Positions 1 to 9,852 of a stretch of DNA of 64,000 nt are shown here, in pieces; position 1 is the stretch's first letter; each line of letters begins with the position of its first letter. A program made the position numbers and the translations under genes. This DNA is from an uncultured Desulfobulbus sp. (GTDB lineage Bacteria > Desulfobacterota > Desulfobulbia > Desulfobulbales > Desulfobulbaceae). Under the pieces are notes generated by a model. The model saw nothing but the letters and a program-made list of their open reading frames with translations. It searched no databases and was not told where the DNA came from. The DNA is taken from the NCBI RefSeq assembly GCF_963665445.1, contig NZ_OY762276.1, positions 4,458,601-4,522,600 of the forward strand, in the 5' to 3' direction.

Positions 1-1226
1 GGGGTGCCGAACAGTAGGTACACATAGGTGGCGATGCCCGCCTCCTCGAGTGCGGCAAAAACCCGTTCCACCAGGGAGAGGCTGATGCCCTTGTACATGG
101 CGTCGAGCACCTGTTGCGATCCGGACTCCAGGCCCAGTTTGAGCAGGACGCAACCGGAGAGCCGCAGTCGGCGGCAGAATTCGGGATCCGCCAGTTGCTT
201 ATCAAAGCGGACAAACCCATACCAGGGAACACCGGGAGCCTGGTCACAGAGTTTTTCCATCAGTGCCGGGCTGACCGCATTGTCGAGCAGGTGGATCAGG
301 GTTGCGTCGGTTTGTCGGCAAAGTTTGTGCAGATGGGCCACCACAATGTCCGGTGGCAGGGGACGGTAACGGCTTTGCTCGGCTGGTTCCGGACAAAAGG
401 TGCACTTGTTCCAGTAACAGCCCCGTGACGCCGAATAGGGGAGGATCGTCCCCGGGGCTAGGTAGTCGGCAAGCGGCAGGTCCGAATAGTCGGGAGCGCT
501 TATCTCATGCACACCTGTGTGGCCGAGCAGTTGCAGCAGAGGAACCTCACCGGGGCCGGCAATGCAGTGGTCGACCAGGTGGGCGAAGGGATTGTGCCAC
601 CCCGGTTGGCTCATCCAGGAAGTGATCAGCCCCCCGCCGAGAATGAGCTGGATCTGCGGAAAATGGCTGCGGAGGAAGCCGATCAGGCTGAAGGTGCACA
701 GGGCCTGGCTGAGGTAGCACAGGGAAATGCCGATATAGTGTGGGGAGACAGCCTCGATTCTCGGGGCGAGTCGTTCCCTGAACCAGGGGAAAAAGAGGTT
801 GTCCTGATACTGTCTTGCCGCCTTGCACAGAGCCGCGCTTGCCAGGGGATCAAGCTGGCTGTCCTCGTAGTTGGCCAGGTTGAGGGACAACTCCGGTTGG
901 CTTGCGGCCGCCAACTCGAGAACCCGGTTCGTGTCGCGGACCGCCCGTTGGTAACGATCGACGTTGGTGTAGGTGGCAGGCCGGCGCAGGGCGGCAAGGT
1001 TGTTCTTCCGGTTTTTATGGGCGCGTGTCGACCAGGTGTCCGTCGGGCTATGGGCACGGTCGATCAACCACAACTGGGCCTCGAGATTGGCATCCACCTG
1101 GGCGCAGGCGTAGCCGTGGCGGCGCAGGCATCCGGCCAGGGCAGTGATCCCCGCCGGTGGCTCGGCCGCCTTGGCCAGCGGCGGATGTATCAGGAGCAGG
1201 GTGGTGTCGGAGTGCTGTCGGGCCAA
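1..1226 (-). CDS. B12-binding radical SAM protein (3' end outside window)
   Basis: Reverse-strand reading frame open from about 1226 to the window edge, so the C-terminus is missing. The first third resembles a cobalamin-binding-like domain (start LLLIHPPLAKAAEPPAGITA, later LILGGGLITS). It is followed by a radical SAM cluster motif SRGCYWNKCTFCPEP, whose three cysteines would bind a 4Fe-4S cluster, and then LESGSQQVLDAMYKGI, typical of the radical SAM barrel. Such enzymes often modify peptides or lipids; the substrate cannot be told here. The start is uncertain: no ATG fits, and a TTG at 1226, 8 bases after the prfC stop, is the most likely choice. Probably co-transcribed with prfC. Confidence 0.75.
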   Translation of the reverse strand, partial: MARQHSDTTLLLIHPPLAKAAEPPAGITALAGCLRRHGYACAQVDANLEAQLWLIDRAHSPTDTWSTRAHKNRKNNLAALRRPATYTNVDRYQRAVRDTNRVLELAAASQPELSLNLANYEDSQLDPLASAALCKAARQYQDNLFFPWFRERLAPRIEAVSPHYIGISLCYLSQALCTFSLIGFLRSHFPQIQLILGGGLITSWMSQPGWHNPFAHLVDHCIAGPGEVPLLQLLGHTGVHEISAPDYSDLPLADYLAPGTILPYSASRGCYWNKCTFCPEPAEQSRYRPLPPDIVVAHLHKLCRQTDATLIHLLDNAVSPALMEKLCDQAPGVPWYGFVRFDKQLADPEFCRRLRLSGCVLLKLGLESGSQQVLDAMYKGISLSLVERVFAALEEAGIATYVYLLFGT

Positions 1227-1233
1227 TGCGTCG

Positions 1234-2823
1234 TTAGACCGATTCCCGTGTCTTGTGGAATTCGATCTCCGGGAAGAGTTCCTGAGTGTGTGACAGGCGC
1301 CAGCTCCCCTCGGCCAGGTAGGAGAGATGTCCTTCGGCATCCAGGGCAAGGTTGAACTGGTATTTTTTCTCGAACTCTCGCATCTGCTGCTTGTTTTCAC
1401 TGGTGACCCAGCGCGCCAGGGTGTAGCTGAGCGGCTCATAGGTGGCCTCAACCCCGTATTCGTCCTTCAGCCGGGTCATGGTGACCTCGAACTGAAGCAC
1501 GCCCACCGCGCCAAGAATATACTCGTTGCCCACCATCGGCCGGAAGACCTGCACCGCGCCTTCCTCTGCCATCTGCAACAGCCCCTTCTGCAGCTGCTTC
1601 ATCTTGAGCGGGTTGCGCAACACCACCCGGCGGAAATGTTCGGGGGCAAAGTTGGGAATGCCGGTGAACTTAAGCTCTTCCTTGTCGGTGAAGGTGTCGC
1701 CGATCTTGATCGTGCCGTGGTTGTGGATACCGATGATGTCACCGGGATAGGCCTCGTCCACATGGGAGCGTTCCTGAGCCATGAACACGGTGGCGTTGCT
1801 CAGGTTGATCTCCTTGCCCAGCCGGTGGTGGAGGACCTTCATTCCCCGAGTGAACTTGCCCGAGCAAATGCGGAAAAAGGCGATGCGGTCGCGGTGGGCC
1901 GGATCCATGTTGGCCTGGATCTTAAAGGTAAAGCCGCTGAAGGTCTCTTCCTCGGGATCGACCATGCGGGTGGTGGTTGCCCGCGGACCCGGCGCGGGAG
2001 AGAGCTCGACAAAGGCGTCAAGCAGTTCGCGCACACCGAAGTTGTTGATCGCACTGCCGAAAAAGACCGGGGTCTGTCCGGCCTTGAGGTACTGCTCGTA
2101 ATCAAAGGGGTTGGCTGCCCCCTGCAGTAGTTCAATATCCTCGCGTAGCTTGTCGGCGGCAAACGTGCCCACCAGGGCGTCGAGTTTGGGATCAGCCAGA
2201 TCTTTGACCACAACGTTGTCTTCCGGGCGGGTGTCCTGGCTGGGGGTAAAGAGGGTGATCTGCTTGCGGTGCAGGTCGTAGACGCCCTTGAAGCCTTTGC
2301 CCATACCGATCGGCCAGGACAGCGGCACGCATTCTATCTGCAGCTTGTCTTCGATGTCGGCGAGGATGTCCAGTGGCTCGAGTCCGTCTCGGTCCAGTTT
2401 GTTGATGAAGGTAATGATCGGTGTGTTGCGCATGCGGCAGACCTCCATCAACTTGGTGGTCTGGGTTTCGACCCCCTTGGCGGAATCGATCACCATCAGG
2501 GCCGAGTCCACCGCGGTCAGCACCCGGTAGGTATCTTCGGAGAAGTCCTGATGACCGGGGGTGTCGAGCAGGTTGATCTCGTAATCGCGGTAATTGAATT
2601 TCATCACCGAGGTGGTGACCGATATGCCGCGTTCCTTCTCGATCGCCATCCAGTCACTGGTGGCATGGACAGAGGTTTTGCGCGACTTGACCGCACCGGC
2701 CATCTGGATGGCGCCGCCAAAGAGCAGCAGCTTCTCGGTGAGGGTGGTCTTACCGGCATCGGGATGGCTGATGATGCCGAAGGTTCTTCGTTTTTCGATC
2801 TCTTTACGGTGTTGACTGCTCAC
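1234..2823 (-). CDS. prfC: Peptide chain release factor 3 (RF3)
   Basis: A 529-residue translational GTPase that recycles RF1/RF2 from the ribosome after termination. The G1 loop (SHPDAGKTT, residues 19-27), G3 ([14 protein letters not shown]) and G4 (NKLDRDG) are all visible. The C-terminal part ([20 protein letters not shown]) is characteristic of RF3 rather than EF-G, and the length is normal for the family. The start codon is GTG at 2823 with a poor ribosome binding site. The leader upstream contains a terminator-like hairpin (2880-2910) lying after a possible promoter (2929-2957). Confidence 0.95.
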   Translation of the reverse strand: MSSQHRKEIEKRRTFGIISHPDAGKTTLTEKLLLFGGAIQMAGAVKSRKTSVHATSDWMAIEKERGISVTTSVMKFNYRDYEINLLDTPGHQDFSEDTYRVLTAVDSALMVIDSAKGVETQTTKLMEVCRMRNTPIITFINKLDRDGLEPLDILADIEDKLQIECVPLSWPIGMGKGFKGVYDLHRKQITLFTPSQDTRPEDNVVVKDLADPKLDALVGTFAADKLREDIELLQGAANPFDYEQYLKAGQTPVFFGSAINNFGVRELLDAFVELSPAPGPRATTTRMVDPEEETFSGFTFKIQANMDPAHRDRIAFFRICSGKFTRGMKVLHHRLGKEINLSNATVFMAQERSHVDEAYPGDIIGIHNHGTIKIGDTFTDKEELKFTGIPNFAPEHFRRVVLRNPLKMKQLQKGLLQMAEEGAVQVFRPMVGNEYILGAVGVLQFEVTMTRLKDEYGVEATYEPLSYTLARWVTSENKQQMREFEKKYQFNLALDAEGHLSYLAEGSWRLSHTQELFPEIEFHKTRESV

Positions 2824-2879
2824 GTGGGTACCGTTTGGAACAAGTTGTTCAAGCTGCCGATCGCCCAGGGGGGCGGGGC

Positions 2880-2910
2880 AAAAAAAAATGGGCCGGAATC
2901 CGGCCCATTT
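2880..2910 (-). terminator. Rho-independent terminator
   Basis: On the minus strand a near-perfect inverted repeat (ATGGGCCGGA and its complement, 2888-2908) is followed by nine T residues. It lies 114 bases after the stop of the Na/Pi cotransporter gene and before prfC, so it can end transcription of the transporter. It may also sit inside the prfC leader. Confidence 0.8.
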
Positions 2911-2928
2911 GCGGAATTTGTATCATCT

Positions 2929-2957
2929 ATATAATAGATTTGGCGGAATTTGTCCAA
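2929..2957 (-). promoter_or_regulatory. Possible sigma-70 promoter for prfC
   Basis: Minus strand TTGGAC (2952-2957) and TTATAT (2929-2934) separated by 17 bases, in the gap between the transporter stop and prfC. If used, its transcript would run through the hairpin at 2880-2910 before reaching prfC. Prediction from matches to the consensus only. Confidence 0.35.
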
Positions 2958-3024
2958 CTGAGAATGCGCGACTTGTTCCGCAAGGGGCCCGCTGCACCGT
3001 CGCCGGGAGAGTGTTTTCCTCTGA

Positions 3025-4698
3025 TCAGGGCTGGGGCGGTGTCGGCGGCTGTGCTGGGGCTGGATCGGCAACGGTCAGCGGTACCAGGTTCCGCAGGCTG
3101 AGGACGACCATGCGGCTTGATTGGGTCAGCAGACGGTTGATCATCAACAGCTTGGTCACGTCCTGTTCGCGAATCTCTCTTCGGGAAACCGCACCGGCGC
3201 TTGCGCGGATAAAACCTTTGTCCGCATTTTCGACCTCCTGAAACAACAACTGGAGTTCTTCGACCTGCATCTCGGGCCGGGGTTCGCTCGCCACCTGTTC
3301 GATGGCCTGCCAGAGATGGCTCAGCCGGGCCAGAACCTCCGCATGGGCCTCGACGAGAAAGGCATTGTCCTCCTGGCCGATCTCATCGATATCTGCGCGC
3401 AGGTCATAGAGGTTGCGGACCACGTTCATCATGCTGCGGCTGGAGCGAATGATCGGCTCAAGCAGTGCCGCTTCCTCTGGGGCGATGGATTCGGCCTGGA
3501 TCTGGGCGTAAAAGGTAAAAATTTCCGCGTGCAGGTATTCCAGGTCTCCGTGGGTGAGGCGCCGCGTGGCCTGCTTCTCTTCGGTCGCCTCACCTGCGCT
3601 GCCTTGAGGTGTGTGCAGGCCGTAGCGCTTGCCCAGGTAGCGAATCGAGAGCAGCAGTTGGTGCAGGACTTCGTTGCGCAGGGCGGCCAGCGCCGCCTCC
3701 GGTACCTTGGGCGAGGTGTTGTGGATGTACAAGGTGGGCAGGGCTTGTTGTTCAGGAAAAAAGGCGTTCAGCAGGCGGACCTGGCCGGAAATCCACGGGA
3801 AAAAGATCAACACACCAAGGAGGTTGAACAGGGAGTGAAACAGGGCGATGCCCATCACCGGGTTGCTGGCGAGGTCAAAGAAATCCTGGGAGATCCAGGT
3901 CATAAGCGGAATCAGGGGGAAGACGATGCAGCCGGTGATGGTATTGAAAAGCAGGGAGCTGGTGGCCGTCTTTTTTTTGGCTGGAATGCCGCCGATGGCA
4001 CCGAGCAAGACGGTCACCGTGGTGCCGACGTTGGCGCCGATCACCAGGGCAGCCCCTTCCTGGAAATCGATGATGCCGGAGAAGAGGGTGGTGAGGACGA
4101 TGGCGATGGTGGCTGAACTCGACTGCATGGCCGCGGTCAGGATGGTGCCGACCAGCACATAAATCCATAACCCCAGATCCGGCATGAGCGAGAGGTCGAC
4201 TGCTCCGGCAAAGGCCTCCACGCTGGTTTTCATGTAATCCAGACCGTGGAAGAGAAAACCGAAGGCAACCAGGAGCTTACTGAGGTTGACGTAGCGGGTG
4301 GAGTTGGAAAAAAAGATGAGCCCGAGCCCGCCGATGCCGATCAGCGGCAGGGCAAAGACATCGATTTTCAGCTTGAAGCCCACCAGGGCGACGATCCAGG
4401 CGGTGCAGGTCGTCCCCACCATCGCGCCCATGAGCACGGCCACCGCGTTGGCAAGCGACATCAGGCCTGCGCCGACAAAGGCCAGCACCATCAGGGAGAC
4501 GGCCGAACTCGACTGGAGGATGGCGGTGGTGACAAAACCGGTCAAAAGTCCCTTGAGGCGGCTTTCGGTGCAGCGGCGGATGAGAATTTTAAAGGAGCGG
4601 CCGGCGATGAGTTTGATCGACTCCTCCATCATGAACATGCCAAATAAAAAAATGCCCAGTCCGGCAAGAAATTTCCAGCCGTCAAATGATGCCCACAT
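3025..4698 (-). CDS. Na+/phosphate cotransporter family protein with PhoU-like tail
   Basis: A 557-residue inner-membrane protein. The first about 320 residues contain hydrophobic segments and the paired motifs of the Na/Pi (NptA) family, ILQSSSAVSLM and AMQSSSATIAIV, which form the two inverted half-sites for sodium and phosphate. The last about 200 residues are helical and charged, like the PhoU-type domain often fused to these transporters. Likely role is sodium-coupled phosphate uptake or efflux. The ATG at 4698 is preceded by AGGAGAAACG. A terminator follows at 2880-2910, so it seems to form its own unit. Confidence 0.9.
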   Translation of the reverse strand: MWASFDGWKFLAGLGIFLFGMFMMEESIKLIAGRSFKILIRRCTESRLKGLLTGFVTTAILQSSSAVSLMVLAFVGAGLMSLANAVAVLMGAMVGTTCTAWIVALVGFKLKIDVFALPLIGIGGLGLIFFSNSTRYVNLSKLLVAFGFLFHGLDYMKTSVEAFAGAVDLSLMPDLGLWIYVLVGTILTAAMQSSSATIAIVLTTLFSGIIDFQEGAALVIGANVGTTVTVLLGAIGGIPAKKKTATSSLLFNTITGCIVFPLIPLMTWISQDFFDLASNPVMGIALFHSLFNLLGVLIFFPWISGQVRLLNAFFPEQQALPTLYIHNTSPKVPEAALAALRNEVLHQLLLSIRYLGKRYGLHTPQGSAGEATEEKQATRRLTHGDLEYLHAEIFTFYAQIQAESIAPEEAALLEPIIRSSRSMMNVVRNLYDLRADIDEIGQEDNAFLVEAHAEVLARLSHLWQAIEQVASEPRPEMQVEELQLLFQEVENADKGFIRASAGAVSRREIREQDVTKLLMINRLLTQSSRMVVLSLRNLVPLTVADPAPAQPPTPPQP

Positions 4699-4971
4699 TC
4701 GTTTCTCCTGGATTGTATTGGTGTGTTTTCGGGAATCTAGCCTACAAGATCACCCCCGGATTGATACTGCTGTTGCAGGTAATTGTCACGGTGGTTGATG
4801 TTTATTGTTGCGTCAGATTGGGACACCCATGCAGGTGCAAGGACAATCAAAAAATTCAGTAGTGGCCGCAGTGGTGGCGGAAAAACACCGCAGGGATGGG
4901 AAGGGGAAGCGGGCACTGTTCAAGCACCAAACAGCACCCGCAACCAGGCAAAACCACGACAGGATTTGTGA

Positions 4972-6141
4972 TCAGAAATCCGTGCGGAAAAGATCCCTGG
5001 TAAACACCTTGTCCTGCACGTCGAGCAGTTCAGCACTCATTCTGTTGGCCACGATAACATCGGCTTGCCGCTTGAATGTTTCGAAATCTTTGATGACAGG
5101 CGAGTTGAAAAAACTTTCCTCCTTGAGATTGGGCTCGAAGACCACCACGGGAATACCCTTGGCTTTTATCCGTTTCATGACGCCCTGAATGCTGGATGAC
5201 CTGAAGTTGTCCGAGCCCTCCTTCATGATGAGTCGGTAAACGCCAACCACGGAAGGGTTCTTCTTCACAATACTTTCAGCAATGAAATCCTTTCGGGTAG
5301 TATTGGAATTGACAATGGCTTGAATGAGGTTTTGCGGCACCAATTGGTAATTGGCCAGCAGCTGTTTCGTGTCCTTGGGTAAACAGTAGCCGCCGTAGCC
5401 AAAACTCGGGTTGTTGTAATGGGTGCCAATGCGTGGGTCAAGGCCGACCCCTTCGATGATGGCCTTGGTATCCAATCCATGTTGAACAGAATAGGTATCC
5501 AACTCATTGAAATAGGCGACACGCATGGCCAAGTAGGTGTTGGCGAAAAGCTTGATGGCCTCGGCCTCTGTGCTGCCGGTAAAAAGGGTGGGGATATCTT
5601 GCTTGATCGCCCCCTGTTTGAGAAGATTTGCAAAGGTTTCAGCGCGAGGGGAGCATTCGCCGATAATAATTCTCGATGGATGGAGATTGTCGTACAGCGC
5701 CTTTCCTTCCCGAAGAAACTCCGGTGAAAAAATGAGATTGTCGGTGGCAAAGGCTTGTCGAGTCTTCAGGGTGTAGCCGACGGGGATGGTCGATTTGATT
5801 ACCATCACCGCGTGCGGGTTGATGGCAATGATGTCACGGATGACCGACTCAATTGAACTGGTATTGAAAGAGTTGTTCTCCGGGTCATAATCCGTCGGGG
5901 TGGCGATGATGACATAATTTGCCTCCTCATAGGCCTCTTGCCTATCCAGGGTCGCCCGAAAATTCAATGGTTTGTTTTGGAGAAAGTCCTCGATGTCCCC
6001 ATCCTCGATCGGCGATAGCCTGCGATTGAGCATCGCCACTTTTTCCGGGTTGATGTCGAGAGCGACCACTTCGTTGTGCTGGGCGAGCAGTACTGCATTG
6101 GATAAGCCGACGTAGCCTGTTCCGGCGATGGTAATTTTCAT
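4972..6141 (-). CDS. ugd: UDP-glucose 6-dehydrogenase
   Basis: A 389-residue enzyme that oxidises UDP-glucose to UDP-glucuronate with two NAD+, feeding capsule, LPS or exopolysaccharide synthesis. It starts with a Rossmann motif (GTGYVGLSN, residues 7-15). It carries KSTIPVGYT and the catalytic cysteine C253 within [11 protein letters not shown]. The length matches the short enterobacterial-type Ugd. AGGAG sits six bases before the ATG. No other polysaccharide gene flanks it; upstream begins the gene-poor 6.1-7.0 kb segment, so the gene may mark the edge of a rearranged region. Confidence 0.95.
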   Translation of the reverse strand: MKITIAGTGYVGLSNAVLLAQHNEVVALDINPEKVAMLNRRLSPIEDGDIEDFLQNKPLNFRATLDRQEAYEEANYVIIATPTDYDPENNSFNTSSIESVIRDIIAINPHAVMVIKSTIPVGYTLKTRQAFATDNLIFSPEFLREGKALYDNLHPSRIIIGECSPRAETFANLLKQGAIKQDIPTLFTGSTEAEAIKLFANTYLAMRVAYFNELDTYSVQHGLDTKAIIEGVGLDPRIGTHYNNPSFGYGGYCLPKDTKQLLANYQLVPQNLIQAIVNSNTTRKDFIAESIVKKNPSVVGVYRLIMKEGSDNFRSSSIQGVMKRIKAKGIPVVVFEPNLKEESFFNSPVIKDFETFKRQADVIVANRMSAELLDVQDKVFTRDLFRTDF

Positions 6142-7034
6142 TGATTACTCCTGGGCCTGTGCACCCATTGCTGTCAGTCGATGTTTCGATTGCATCTGCT
6201 GGTTGTCAGGAACGTAGAAGTCTCCATCCGATACAATCTGCTTTCAGGGGTATCCTGCCGAGGTGTTTATCCCGTCTCAAGAGAGGTGCGGCCAGCCCCT
6301 GTCACCCGGACAGGGGTAAAGGAAGTAAGCGCTGAGCTCGACTGCCGTTCGTTGACCTCGGACGCGTTTTCCGCGCAGGATGTTCCATGATAGGTCTTTT
6401 GCGGCGTCTTGTCATCGCTTAAGGATTGTGAGGGGGCGAAGGCGAAAAGAGCGTTTTGAACGGAGGGGGACTGCCCGGTTTTGACGGGCAACGGTGGAGG
6501 AAAAGGGGGCAAACTGCCGTGCTGGTGATAGATCCCGCTTCCCGGCACCTTCCGGGAAGCCCGGTAGACGATAATGACGTCGATGAAAGAGACCAGGCCA
6601 GTTGGGAAAGAAGGGAACCGCCATCTGGGGCATCTGTACCCCAAGGGCGACTAGGACCACTTGCCTTCGTGGCGCCATTTGTTGTCCAGAGGCGCTTCAA
6701 CTGCGCAGCGGTCTGATCGCCAGCCAAGCCCCGTTCACAACCCGGTTTGGGGAGCGCGGCACCGATCAGCAGCTTGAAAAGGGTTGGAACGTACCGTACC
6801 GGTAGAGCCCCGGCTGGAAATGTGATACATTCAAACAAGGGCTAGAGATACAGCCATATCCCTTGTTACCCAAGGTGGTCTCTAGAAGAGTGAAATTGTA
6901 TCTTTTGAAAGCCGGGCTTTCTAGGGAAAATCCAGTTTCCGCATTTTTGCATCTAGGTCAATTTTTTTCTTGAATGCCCCAAACAACCGGCCCGTCACCA
7001 CGCCGGGCTAAAACTCCGAACTCCAGAGCTCCTT
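6142..7034. other. Gene-poor segment, no convincing gene
   Basis: About 890 bases upstream of ugd. Open frames on both strands are short, overlap one another and show no recognisable motif or ribosome binding site. Two inverted repeats are visible: GCTTCCCGG with its complement at 6537-6560 (9-base stem, 6-base loop, no T-tract) and a 6-base stem around 6472-6490. It may be decayed coding DNA or the remains of an integrated element. No tRNA, rRNA or other known RNA was recognised. Confidence 0.5.
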
Positions 7035-7616
7035 ATGAAACCATGGATTTACTTCTACGAGATGGTTTGGGAACTGTTCTCAACAGCAGCTCCTTTGGGG
7101 AAAACTTCCTGGCCGACGATCCCGCCGGTAGCAACAAGTCGAATAGGGAGGTTGGAGATTGCTCGTTTGCCTTTCGGCGCGAATATCATTACCCATCACG
7201 ACCACGCACATGGCCTGCAGTCTGTTCGCAACCTCTCGCGCCACTGCAAGGGCGCGGACCAGGTGATGGCAACCGCAGCGGAAGCGCGCACGCGGTATCA
7301 ACGAGCGTTCATGATACACCACGATGAGGCCGTCATACGCTTGCGCCAAGACTTTTGCGGCTGTGGCGACCCGATGCTTTTGATCGTCGTCCCCGATCCC
7401 AAGGTGAGCAAGGAAACTCCGGTCTTCAGTGGGGCAATGCAACAGTTAATGGCTGCCTGTGCCATTTCACTGCACAATGTGTTCGAGTACGTCTGCGAGA
7501 ACGGTGTTAACTGCATTCTTGCTGGGATGTGTGACTTGGAGATCTCAGAGGGGGCGCAAACCTCGACCGAAGAGTTTGTCGGTATCGGGAACAAAAACCG
7601 TCGGTGGTTCCGATGA
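7035..7616 (+). CDS. Uncharacterised 193-residue ORF, weak
   Basis: An open frame whose stop overlaps the ATG of the next gene (ATGA at 7613-7616), the usual layout of translationally coupled genes; this is the main support. Codon third positions look plausible from about 7200 on, but the first about 50 residues look random and no ribosome binding site is clear. Segments such as MLLIVVPDPKVSKE and AMQQLMAACAISLHN look protein-like, but I recognise no family. It could be a truncated or decayed gene whose real 5' end has been lost. Confidence 0.35.
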   Translation: MKPWIYFYEMVWELFSTAAPLGKTSWPTIPPVATSRIGRLEIARLPFGANIITHHDHAHGLQSVRNLSRHCKGADQVMATAAEARTRYQRAFMIHHDEAVIRLRQDFCGCGDPMLLIVVPDPKVSKETPVFSGAMQQLMAACAISLHNVFEYVCENGVNCILAGMCDLEISEGAQTSTEEFVGIGNKNRRWFR

Positions 7617-9187
7617 ACCGGCGAGAGTTTTGCCAGACCGCGGGAAGCGCATTGTTGTTTGGCGCCGGGTTATGGTCGCCCCCCCCTGTGCGACGCAAGG
7701 CCCCTTTTCGAGTTCTTTATAGCAACGACACGACGAACATTGTCTCGTGCGTCAGTCCATGGCACAAGAAACGAGAGCCATTCCGTTCCGCGATGCTGGA
7801 GGCAACTGTGGACGAGGTGGCGGGCGTGGATGCGCATCTCTTGCAACCGGGACTTGGCTGGATTCCATGGTGGAAGAGTAAAGTTTATCCAGCCGAAGAA
7901 CATTACCGGTGGTACGAGAAGCGTTCAGGTAAAGCGCCGGACTCCTTTGGCAGGTACATGCTCGCCGGAGGCGACATGGTGCGGGTGTTCATTGACCGCT
8001 GTCGTATGAGAGGTCAGGCACCGTTTATCTCATTACGCATGAATGATGCGCATCATGTCGAAGACCCAGGATCGATCTGGGTCAGCCGGTTCTTTGCCGA
8101 TCATCTTGACTGGCGCATTGGTCCCAATATGACAAAGACGCAACAACGCGTGTTGAACTGGGCCATTCCCGAAGTCCCAGCCCACAAGCTCGCTATCATC
8201 CGCGAGTTGTGCGCGAACTACGACTTCGATGGTTTTGAAATGGACTTCATGCGGATCTACAGTTACTTCCGTCTCGATCAGACCACCAGTGCGCAACGAC
8301 GTACCATCATGACCAATTTTGTGCGCGACGTGCGCGCAGCACTCGGTCCGCAACGCTGGCTCTGCGCTCGTGTGCCGTGTTATCTCGCCACGCACGACGC
8401 CCTCGGGATTGACTTGCCGGCGATGTTCGCGGCCGGACTGGACATGGTGAATTTGTCGGCAAGCTACTACACGGTTCAACAGACTGACCTCGCCGTCATC
8501 CGCAAGCTGGTGCCGGAGGCGGCGCTGTACCTTGAGATGTGCCATACGACTTGGACCGGGCGACGTCCCGTTGGCGTGAAAGGCTACGACGTAGCTCCGT
8601 TCCGACGTGCGACGCCGGAAGAAATGTATACTGCTGCACATCTCGCCTACGCGCGCGGCGCCGATGGCGTGAGTTTGTTCAATTTTGCCTATTATCGAGA
8701 ACATGGTGGTCAAGGCCGTGGCCCATTCAGCGAACCGCCATTCCAGATTCTACCACATCTTGGCGATCGCACGTGGCTGGCACGTCAAGCGCAGCATTGG
8801 TTCCTCGCACCCGGTTGGCGGCCGCCGTTTGTGAAGGGGCACCTGCTGCCGCGAAAACTCGGGGTTGGCCAGACAGTGGCATTCACCCTCGATCTTGCGC
8901 CGATCAAGGTTGCGGGGAGACTTCGTGTCCAGGGAGAAGCTTCGCTCGGTGAGAGCCGTTGGAAGGCGCGTATCAACGGCGTGGAACTTTCATCGACAAG
9001 CGATGTGTCTGAACCGTATCCGATCCCGTACCCGCAGATGCTCGGCAAGCCCAACGAGATGCGCGCGTGGCAAGTGCCGGCGGTCTTATTGCGCAACGGC
9101 CCGAACCGGGTCGAGTTCACGTTACTCTCCGGCCCGAGAGCGCGATTGATGTTTTTCGATTTGGCGCTGGGCACACAAAAAATATGA
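7613..9187 (+). CDS. Tat-exported glycoside-hydrolase-like protein
   Basis: About 524 residues beginning MNRREFCQTAGSALLFGAGL, a twin-arginine signal followed by a hydrophobic stretch, so export by Tat is likely. The body looks like a TIM-barrel protein of the glycosyl-hydrolase-like (GHL10/DUF4015-type) group: YDFDGFEMDFMRIYSYF is the typical strand with acidic residues, with further barrel-like segments around LYLEMCHTTW and GADGVSLFNFAYYREH. The C-terminal about 120 residues look like a beta-sandwich. Proteins of this style are common in Planctomycetes, Verrucomicrobia and Lentisphaerae, so acquisition by transfer is suspected. The ATG at 7613 fits the signal peptide better than an upstream one at 7604. 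Substrate unknown. Confidence 0.7.
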   Translation: MNRREFCQTAGSALLFGAGLWSPPPVRRKAPFRVLYSNDTTNIVSCVSPWHKKREPFRSAMLEATVDEVAGVDAHLLQPGLGWIPWWKSKVYPAEEHYRWYEKRSGKAPDSFGRYMLAGGDMVRVFIDRCRMRGQAPFISLRMNDAHHVEDPGSIWVSRFFADHLDWRIGPNMTKTQQRVLNWAIPEVPAHKLAIIRELCANYDFDGFEMDFMRIYSYFRLDQTTSAQRRTIMTNFVRDVRAALGPQRWLCARVPCYLATHDALGIDLPAMFAAGLDMVNLSASYYTVQQTDLAVIRKLVPEAALYLEMCHTTWTGRRPVGVKGYDVAPFRRATPEEMYTAAHLAYARGADGVSLFNFAYYREHGGQGRGPFSEPPFQILPHLGDRTWLARQAQHWFLAPGWRPPFVKGHLLPRKLGVGQTVAFTLDLAPIKVAGRLRVQGEASLGESRWKARINGVELSSTSDVSEPYPIPYPQMLGKPNEMRAWQVPAVLLRNGPNRVEFTLLSGPRARLMFFDLALGTQKI

Positions 9188-9603
9188 GAAAGCGCTGCTT
9201 GTCTCCACGATAATCGTCATGTACCGGACAGAAGCTACGCGTTGTCTCCCCGATGCTTACCGAAGAGGAGGGGATAATAAATCTAGCCTGTTATAGGGGG
9301 GTACGATTGATTTTTATGGTGTAATATTCTGTAAAATCAAGACTTTACGCCAAGGCTGCAGTGCGCAAATTTCGCAACTTCTATGATTTATGGCATGCAT
9401 GAGTCCACGCGAACACGCCGTGAATCACCCTCCCGTTTCTCCTCCACACCGTTGCAGCTTTTATCGGCGTGAACTTCTGCACTACTACGGAATCATCTGT
9501 CAGCAAGGCCCTCGGGGGCTGCGGTTACCTGGGATTCGGATAGTTTCCCCCTGGTCGGGGTGAGGCCAAGGTGTGCTGGGTTTATCTGCCGTGCCGGGCA
9601 AAC
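9188..9603. other. Intergenic segment between GH-like gene and tRNA-Asn terminator
   Basis: About 416 bases with no supported gene. A locally AT-rich patch at 9290-9390 contrasts with the flanks. No copy of the tRNA-Asn 3' end, integrase or transposase is visible here. Confidence 0.5.
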
Positions 9604-9636
9604 AAAAAAAGGGTTAGACGAGTAAACGTCTAACCC
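9604..9636 (-). terminator. Rho-independent terminator of tRNA-Asn
   Basis: Perfect 10-base stem GGGTTAGACG / CGTCTAACCC with a 6-base loop (9611-9636), followed on the minus strand by a run of seven T residues. It lies 11 bases beyond the CCA end of the tRNA. Confidence 0.9.
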
Positions 9637-9647
9637 TTTCATATAAC

Positions 9648-9723
<76 letters not shown>

Positions 9724-9729
9724 ATAAAG

Positions 9730-9758
9730 CTTATTGCTGACCCGGCGTTTGTCGCCAA
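9730..9758 (-). promoter_or_regulatory. Possible promoter of tRNA-Asn
   Basis: Minus strand TTGGCG (9753-9758), 17-base spacer, AATAAG (9730-9735), six bases before the mature tRNA 5' end. Modest match to the sigma-70 consensus. Confidence 0.35.
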
Positions 9759-9852
9759 CCGTCCGCGTCATTTCGAGAATGGCTAAATAGCATAGAGTCG
9801 CCGGGGCGTCAATAAAAAGTTGCACTTTGACGTCATCTTCGCGGAGAAAAAT

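Noticed and set aside
6142-9647. Attachment-site repeat of the tRNA-Asn 3' end
   Set aside because: I looked for a second copy of the CCGGGGAGCCA region and its T-arm in this segment and saw none; no integrase either.
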